DNA of 64,000 nucleotides from Aphis gossypii (taxonomy: Eukaryota; Arthropoda; Insecta; Hemiptera; Aphididae). Below the pieces are notes generated by a model, which was not told where the DNA came from, searched no databases, and worked only from the letters and a program-made list of their open reading frames with translations. The DNA lies in contig NW_026083222.1 of NCBI RefSeq assembly GCF_020184175.1, positions 1-64,000 on the forward strand, read 5' to 3'. The position numbers were made by a program, and so were the translations under genes. Shown in pieces: positions 58,470-64,000 of this stretch (position 1 is the stretch's first letter; each line of letters begins with the position of its first letter).

Positions 58470-59678
58470 TTAAACTAGTTTTCTTACTTCCCTAGTAAAA
58501 GGTACATATTCTACAATGCGATCATGAATTAATAAACTATAAGCAGTTACACCTGAAAGAGATTCTGATGCTTCAAGTTCTAATTGATCATCTACTGATG
58601 AAGCTGTAGCTGAATCATTCTGTTTTGACGTATCGATAACAATAATTGGAGCTTACGTTAGAAATGTAGATGGGCTTAATATCGGGTTCCGAATACTTTT
58701 TTCATAGTACGATTCTTGAAACGATGTATACATATCATATAATAAGGTAAAATTATTTTTAGCAAAATCCAAATTTAATTTATCATAAGGATATGCTATT
58801 GAGTTTAAAAATACTTTTACATTAGTTATATTACAATGATCGAATACAACACAATCTCTTTCTAACGAATTTTTACGTCCCTTTTGTAATCCGATTATAA
58901 TGAATCGAGGTTTTTCTAATTTTGAAGCAGCTTTTAGGTTCCATACAACTTTTTTTGTGGTTCCAAGTTCAGGATATTCAAAAGTTTCAAAAGATCTGAA
59001 CGGGATAAACAAACTTTTTTCTTTTTCAATAAGTTTTAAAAATTTTAACCTTTCTTCATCATCAACAGTAATATGTGGAACCTTCCAAACTATTTTATTC
59101 AAAACAACTTTTCCAGAATTTGTACTTCCACTAGTAATTACTTTTAGAGCGTTTAAATCGCTATGACTTCGAGTTAATATTAGTTCTAATCTAGAATTAA
59201 CTAATATCTTTTTAAAGTCTTCAAATAGACCTAACCAATATTTTAACGGAATGCATGCACTAAATTCTCCATTACTATTTGCTGGGTTTGAACTATTTTT
59301 AAATATCCAACCAGCATTTTCATAACAATTATAATTATCAGGTGTACCTGATAGATAACCTTTTAACGAACTGGTAATACCAAGTGCACGTGTACTATCT
59401 ATTTCTATTCCATTGATTTCAAGTCGTATTTGTTCAAAGAGATAGGAAAAACCGTTATTAGTAAGTTTTACTTTTCCAGCATCTGATACTTCACCTTCTA
59501 AATATATAAAGCTTTCATTCAGATACGGATAAACATCTGTTTGTTGGATTGATATACGTATTTCATCATTATTATTAAATGAAGTTGTATACGGTGTATA
59601 TGAATGATATTCGATTTTCGTAATTTTAGAATCGGTTTCAAACGGTGAACTTATATCTAAAATATCACTTTCTGGCAT
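58470..59678 (-). pseudogene. Polinton major capsid protein
   Basis: Frame of 402 codons from MPESDILDISSPFE to VRKLV at 58473, with one in-frame TAA at 58653-58655 that would remove the last 60 residues. It carries the double-jelly-roll capsid signatures that I know from Polinton MCPs: SIQQTDVYPYLNESFIYLEG, FLFEQIRLEING-type LFEQIRLEINGIEID, IPLKYWLGLFEDFK, and after the stop, IVIDTS and LEASESL...YSLLIHDRIVEY. It would form the icosahedral shell of a virus-like particle. It overlaps the start of the small upstream frame at 59665-59829. Confidence 0.88.
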
Positions 59679-59829
59679 TCTGCTTTAATTTATAACCTAA
59701 AGCCTTTAAAATTGTTTTATTTTTCGTTGTTATTTTTTTTATTTTATTCGATGTTACCGGTAACGCTTTAGTTATATGACTAGCAAGATTTATCTTTTGT
59801 AATGGGCTTATATTAAATTTTAATCCCAT
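59665..59829 (-). CDS. Small basic Polinton protein, 54 aa
   Basis: A complete frame MGLKFNISPLQKINLASHI...GYKLKQNARK with 11 lysines, ending with TGA inside the first codons of the capsid gene (14-base overlap). It sits between the minor and major capsid genes. Short basic frames at this place are seen in Polinton relatives; the function is unknown. Its open state amid otherwise broken genes and its tight packing argue that it is real. Confidence 0.6.
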   Translation of the reverse strand: MGLKFNISPLQKINLASHITKALPVTSNKIKKITTKNKTILKALGYKLKQNARK

Positions 59830-59830
59830 C

Positions 59831-60609
59831 TTAAGATCCGTAACGTTTAATATGTAGATCGATTACTAATTTTTCACCTAAATTGTTTATCGGATTATGA
59901 TCTTGATCAACTAATTGTTTAGTTATTAAATCGATATTTGTTTTATTTAATTTATAATATATTAGGTTAGTTGGAGATTGAATCAGCTTCGTCCCTATGT
60001 TCTCAGTAGGAGAAAACTCATAAATTGAATGACTTGGCATGTGGTTGTTGAATGAACCTTGAGCTATATTGCACATTACTTTTATTGAATTAACACTGTT
60101 TAAATTTACCACTTTCTTTGAACGATGACCATCAATGTATTGCATGTGTGGTTCATAATTTTTTTTTTCAAATTCCAATAAAGGTCCTATACTGTTGCTA
60201 CGTTAAAACGTATTGTTGCATTACTGAATATGGTTGTCCTAAAATCTACTTGATCAATCCCGATATCAAAAGTTATTTTCTCTGTTAGTTTTATTCCAAT
60301 GTATTCGTTAACATTATAAAAGTCATCTATTTGCGTCAAAATTTGATTTTTAATATCATTAATACCGTAACACCCCTTTTTCAGTGTGATATAACAGGTT
60401 GGAAATTTATTATTATTTAGTAAACGATCGGGGTTTTCTAAATGTATTTCAAACTGGTTATTAGTTTCATTTATGTTTGGAAATGTATTATATGTTTGGA
60501 AATTTAACAAAGCAATTTCCTAGTCATCGTACACATCAATTGCTGGAAAATAATGTACAGATAATGTAGTTGTATTACCAGTTAAACTTAATGTAATTGA
60601 TTCATACAT
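59831..60609 (-). pseudogene. Polinton minor capsid (penton-like) protein
   Basis: Starts MYESITLSLTGNTTTLSV, has an in-frame TAG at 60520-60522, continues LNFQTYNTFPNINETN, GCYGINDIKNQILTQID, GIKLTEKITFD, then shifts frame near 60180 and continues GHRSKKVVNLNSVNSIKVM, LIYYKLNKTNIDLI and INNLGEKLVIDLHIK to the stop at 59831. Length (about 258 codons) and its place directly before the major capsid gene fit the penton-like minor capsid protein. It overlaps the end of the protease gene by 22 bases. Confidence 0.75.
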
Positions 60610-60984
60610 TGTAAAAATTCAAGACATAAATGTCCACAATTAAATGAATTAAAATCTTGATAATTTGAATAGTTATATATAATCGTGTTTCCTTTGAAAT
60701 AGTTTTGTAATTCAATTGGTGGAGGTAAATCACCGAAGCTATCAAAATATACAACCTTATCTTTAATTTTGTAAAACGCTATCCAATGACTTCCATCACC
60801 TGAAGATACGTCTAAGTTTAATATACCACATTCAATTGTTCGTGGTTTTTTAGGTAAGTCATCTCGTGAAAAGACTCCTAGGAAATGATTGATATTAAAC
60901 TTTACAATGTATTTTATAATGTCTCTAGATGTGAGTGGTCTGTCAGGTAACGTTTTTATCAGTTTTTTTTCCTTGATCCATTAT
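60588..60984 (-). pseudogene. Polinton adenovirus-type cysteine protease
   Basis: Starts MDQGKK, shifts frame at an 8-A run near 60968, and continues LPDRPLTSRDIIKYI, GVFSRDDLPKKP, SGDGSHWIAFYKIK (catalytic His), VVYFDSFGDLPPP and FNSFNCGHLCLEFLQ (catalytic Cys) to the TAA at 60588. These are the His and Cys boxes of adenovirus maturation-type (C5-like) proteases, which process virion precursors. One frame shift only. Confidence 0.85.
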
Positions 60985-60993
60985 TGATTAAAT

Positions 60994-61269
60994 TCAATAC
61001 GCTACCTTTCTTTTTTTTTTCGAATTTTGAATTGCATTATAAACACTAGCACTCCCAGACATTAAACCACCGAGAGCTGATAACCCAGCGAAAATAGGAA
61101 TTAAAGGAATCGCACCTCCTGTCTGACCTGGTGTTAAAATCAATCTTTTACCATTAGGATTTTTCTTAACCTTTCCTTTTTTTGCAGCTAGTGTTCTCTT
61201 TTTTATTTTTTTATTACTTTTATGTTTACCTTTATAACTCATACCTATTTTCTGTTTAACCTTCATCAT
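60994..61269 (-). CDS. Polinton small basic virion-type protein, 91 aa
   Basis: Open frame starting MMKVKQKIGMSYKGK. The N-terminal half is a dense Lys/Arg tract; the middle reads GGAIPLIPIFAGLSALGGLM, a Gly/Ala-rich hydrophobic stretch; the end is KKKRKVAY. Basic arms around such a stretch recall adenovirus core or pVI/pX-type peptides that Polintons encode. It is the first gene of the minus block, divergent from the ATPase. Assignment is by position and composition. Confidence 0.6.
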   Translation of the reverse strand: MMKVKQKIGMSYKGKHKSNKKIKKRTLAAKKGKVKKNPNGKRLILTPGQTGGAIPLIPIFAGLSALGGLMSGSASVYNAIQNSKKKRKVAY

Positions 61270-61402
61270 ACTTTATTTCAGTATTTATAAAGAAGTTTAT
61301 AAAACCTTCACCAGTCTTATCTGATTTCTACTTACAGGTTGAGCACACTATCTTTCACTGGTTATACATTTAAAAGATCCAGAGTATTTATAAGAAAAAA
61401 AA
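61270..61402. promoter_or_regulatory. Divergent promoter region of the Polinton
   Basis: 133 bases separate the two divergent transcription blocks. Both sides carry TATA-like words: TTTATAAAG/TTTTATAAAC on the minus side (61287, 61296) and AGTATTTATAAG on the plus side (61383). Promoter role inferred. Confidence 0.5.
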
Positions 61403-62076
61403 ATGGATTTGATTGAACAGAAAGATAAATTAGATATTTCGAACGTTGATACTCAAATAATAAAAAAAACGTCAAGACATGGACCGTTATTACCTGATAC
61501 TATACGTGCTATTATAGTCGGTCCTAGTGGTTCAGGTAAAACAAATATAATGTATAATCTGATCACTCATGAAAACGGAATAAGATTTGAAAATATTTAT
61601 TTATACTCAAAAACTTCTAATCAAGAAAAATATGTTTTATTAAAAAAAATAATAGATGATATAAAAGGTGCTAACATTTTTATATTTTCAGATGCTGATA
61701 AAGTTATAAAACCGAATTTAACTAAAAAGAATTCTGTAATAATTTTCGATGATGTTTTATGTGGTCCGCAGTCGATAATAAGAGAATATTTAGACATTCA
61801 GGTGCTAGCTCTGTATTCTATTTAGCACAAACATATTCTAAAATTCCGAAGCAACTGGTAAGAGATAATTCAAATTTATTAATAATTCTAAAACAGGATG
61901 ATACAAATTTAAAACATATATTCAATGATCATTCATCAGCAGATATGGATTTCTCAGAATTTCGGAAAATTTCTCATTTCTGCTGGAATCATAGTGATTA
62001 CGGATTTATGGTTATTGATAAAACACGTGAAATGAATGAAGGTAGATATAGATGTGGTTTTCATACTTTTATTTAA
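61403..62076 (+). pseudogene. Polinton packaging ATPase (FtsK/HerA type)
   Basis: Starts MDLIEQKDKLDIS. Walker A GPSGSGKTN near 61515, IYLYSKTSNQEKY, Walker B SVIIFDDVL near 61735, then a frame change near 61795 and continues SVFYLAQTYSKIPKQLVRD, NLLIILKQDDTNLKHIF and MVIDKTREMNEGRYR to the stop at 62074. The A32-like packaging ATPase of Polintons has this order. It would pump DNA into capsids. Confidence 0.88.
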
Positions 62077-62174
62077 AAAAAATAAGTATATAAATATAGT
62101 TGTAATATAGACAAAATCTACATAGTATTATCTTTAGCTGAAGGAAACAGATATATTAAGTTCATTATTTTCAA
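62077..62174 (+). promoter_or_regulatory. Putative promoter of the DUF8207-like gene
   Basis: AGTATATAAATATAG at 62085 is a good TATA word about 90 bases before the next start codon. Confidence 0.4.
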
Positions 62175-63180
62175 TGAATTAAGATAAAGTTTTGTTAAAA
62201 AATTTGATATTATCAAAAAAAAATATCAAACGTAAAATAATGAACATGAAGCGTGGTGTTATAGATTCTGATAACTATTTTCGCGAAACATTTATACCTT
62301 TACTCAAACCATTGATTTCAATTCCAGAAAAAAACACTTCATTTATTTCTGACACTACTAAAAAAAAAAAATACCTTGATCACTAGGGATGGAGATAGCG
62401 AAAACGAATCAAATTCATCGTTCGATAATTTTTTAATTTCTAATCCTAAATTACAACGGTATGATAAATCGTATGGCATGCATTATGATTCGGTTAATGA
62501 TCAACTTAAAATATCAGATATTCCTGTCACTTTTGATCATGGTAACTTACGCTTGCTTGATAATTACTACCCTTGGACTAAAGGACTTTGGTCTTTATTA
62601 TGTGAGAAAGTACCAAAAAATATGACGATAGAAGATATGGAATCATATTATAATATTCTAAAAACAAGTAAAGTTTATTTAAAGGCAGACGGGAAACCTA
62701 AAACCTCAAGATATTTCAAATGGATGAACGTTGTAAAACCTCTATATGATCGAATGAAAATTGATGAAAAACAATTAAATGAGGAAGTATTGAAAATAAA
62801 TAATACAAAAGTTAAAACTCCTCCTCAATTAAAATTAAAAGAATTTGATAACTTTTTATCTAGCTCAGGCGCAAAACGAAGAAACATTATTAATGATACA
62901 GCCATATCAAATGAACCATTTGATTTTTCTTCTTCAGTGATTAGTTCTAAATTTGAAGAACCTCCAACTGATCAGCTATTTAACTTTAGTTTATCACCGT
63001 CAGTTAAGAAAGGATCTGATTTATATAAAGATGTAATAGCTCATACACAATTAGTGTATTATGATGATCCAAATGAATTAGTTGTTAGATTAAATCGTTT
63101 AACATCGTCCAAAAAAGGTTGGTAATACTGGTGTAAATAATGAAATCATATCTATTATAGAAGAATTACGTGAGAGAAAT
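62175..63180 (+). pseudogene. DUF8207-like Polinton protein
   Basis: ATG at 62175 with TAA as third codon, then KNLILSKKNIKRKIM, a frame change in a 10-A run near 62365, SYGMHYDSVNDQLKISDI, NYYPWTKGLWSLLCEKVPK, MESYYNILKTSKVYLKADGK, SKFEEPPTDQ and VYYDDPNELVVRLNRLTSS; a last frame change near 63115 precedes NEIISIIEELRERNIIV. The WTKGLWELL and YYDDPNEL blocks are those of the DUF8207 family found beside Polinton-type integrases in insects. Molecular function unknown. Confidence 0.75.
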
Positions 63181-63191
63181 ATTATAGTTTA

Positions 63192-63990
63192 ATGTCTACA
63201 TTAGAGGGTTTAGCTAATGAGCTACATCGACCTGCAAGGAAAGTATTTCCAAGACGTAGTATAATAACACGATTTAAAGATGACCTTTGGCAAGCTGATT
63301 TAATGGATATGCAATCTCATTCTAAACAAAATCTTGGTTTTAAGTATATTTTAGTTGTTATAGATACATACACGAAATATGTATGGGTAGAATCATTGAA
63401 AAATAAAACAGGAAAAGAATGTACAAAAGGTATGTTTAATATATTAAAACAAGCTAATCCAAAATTATTACAAACAGATAATGGTACAAAATTTTATAAT
63501 AATCAATTTCAACAGTTAATGAAAAAAAATAAAATTAGACATTATAGTACGTATAGCGTTATCAAGTGTTCAATTGGAGAACGTGTTATACAAACTCTAA
63601 AAAATATATATATAAACATTTTACTGCAACAGGTACATGGAATTGGTATAACAAAATATCAAAAATTATTTATAATTATAATCATACAAAACATAGATCA
63701 ATTAAATGTACACCATATGAAGCTAGAATAAATACAAGTAAAATCAAATCAAATATACAAACAAATAAAACATTATATAAACCAAAATTTAAAATTAATG
63801 ATAAAGTAAGAATATCAAAATATAAGCATATATTTAGTAAAGGATATACACCGAATTGGACAACAGAAATTTTCACAGTTTCAAAAGTTTTACATACAGA
63901 ACCAATAACTTATCAGCTAAAGGATGGATCAAACAATATAATTCTAGGTGGTTTTTATGAGCAAGAATTAAATTGACCGATTTTCCGAAC
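63192..63990 (+). pseudogene. Polinton retroviral-type integrase
   Basis: MSTLEGLANELHRPARK, WQADLMDMQ (first Asp, 63289), KYILVVIDTYTKYVWVE, LLQTDNGTKFYN (second Asp, 63475) and IGERVIQTLKN (Glu, 63575), then a frame change near 63600 and KHRSIKCTPYEAR, KFKINDKVRISK, TTEIFTVSKVL, PITYQLKDGSNNIILGGF. A TGA at 63974 is followed by TDFPNTF in another frame, so the gene continues past the window. It is the rve-type integrase that joins Polinton ends to the genome, with an SH3/chromo-like C-terminus. All three acidic residues are present. Confidence 0.88.
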
Positions 63991-64000
63991 ACATTTCTAA

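Overview
This is eukaryotic nuclear DNA, very AT-rich, with spliced genes (GTAAGT-type donors, T-rich AG acceptors) and almost nothing but transposable elements. The mix of families (THAP/P-type transposases, MULEs with FLYWCH or SWIM fingers, a MULE fused to a ubiquitin-protease-like domain, piggyBac, BEL/Pao, hAT, Polinton/Maverick, and a zinc-finger tyrosine-recombinase-like family) matches what I know of aphid or close hemipteran genomes. The organism call is an inference. I see no conserved single-copy host gene, no rRNA, tRNA or CRISPR.

Layout. 0.2-6.7 kb: broken MULE whose C-terminus carries a zinc finger and a C19 (USP-like) peptidase domain. 7.0-8.6 kb: RTE-type LINE tail and a ~160 bp tandem repeat. 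8.7-11.3 kb (-): P-type/THAP transposase with a duplicated exon pair. 11.6-15.5 kb: SWIM-finger MULE with ~80 bp terminal inverted repeats, one of which carries an inverted copy of the element's own exon. 16.0-19.5 kb: decayed Polinton DNA polymerase B. 20.1-22.8 kb (-): piggyBac, split by a 154 bp hAT MITE, next to a Polinton integrase fragment. 22.95-34.4 kb (-): one tyrosine-recombinase-like gene split by a full BEL/Pao retrotransposon (23639-31872), itself split by a 1.6 kb THAP-bearing P-type element (27383-28993). 35.9-36.8 kb: dispersed repeat.

37.6-43.0 kb (-): second long P-type transposase, hit by a 611 bp hAT MITE. 43.4-47.6 kb: FLYWCH-MULE with a second FLYWCH-MULE inserted in it. 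48.1-48.5 kb: foldback MITE. 48.75-49.1 kb: hAT remnant. 50.26-53.75 kb: third P-type element, with three exons forming one uninterrupted 845-codon frame and matching terminal inverted repeats; it is the only intact transposase gene here. 53.9-55.0 kb (-): PIN-nuclease-like gene with a CXC cysteine cluster. 55-58.3 kb: Helitron-like end, CA repeat, hAT pseudogene, minisatellite. 58.47-64.0 kb: one half of a Polinton in two divergent blocks (capsid, minor capsid, protease and small virion-type proteins on -, ATPase, DUF8207-like and integrase on +), running off the window.

Most of the genes are mobilisation machinery and almost all are broken. The nesting, proved by target-site duplications and by reading frames that continue across each junction, gives a relative order of insertion: recombinase gene first, then BEL, then the P-type element; outer MULE then inner MULE; piggyBac then hAT MITE; P-type gene then hAT MITE. 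Many breaks fall in homopolymer runs, so some may be sequencing error rather than decay.
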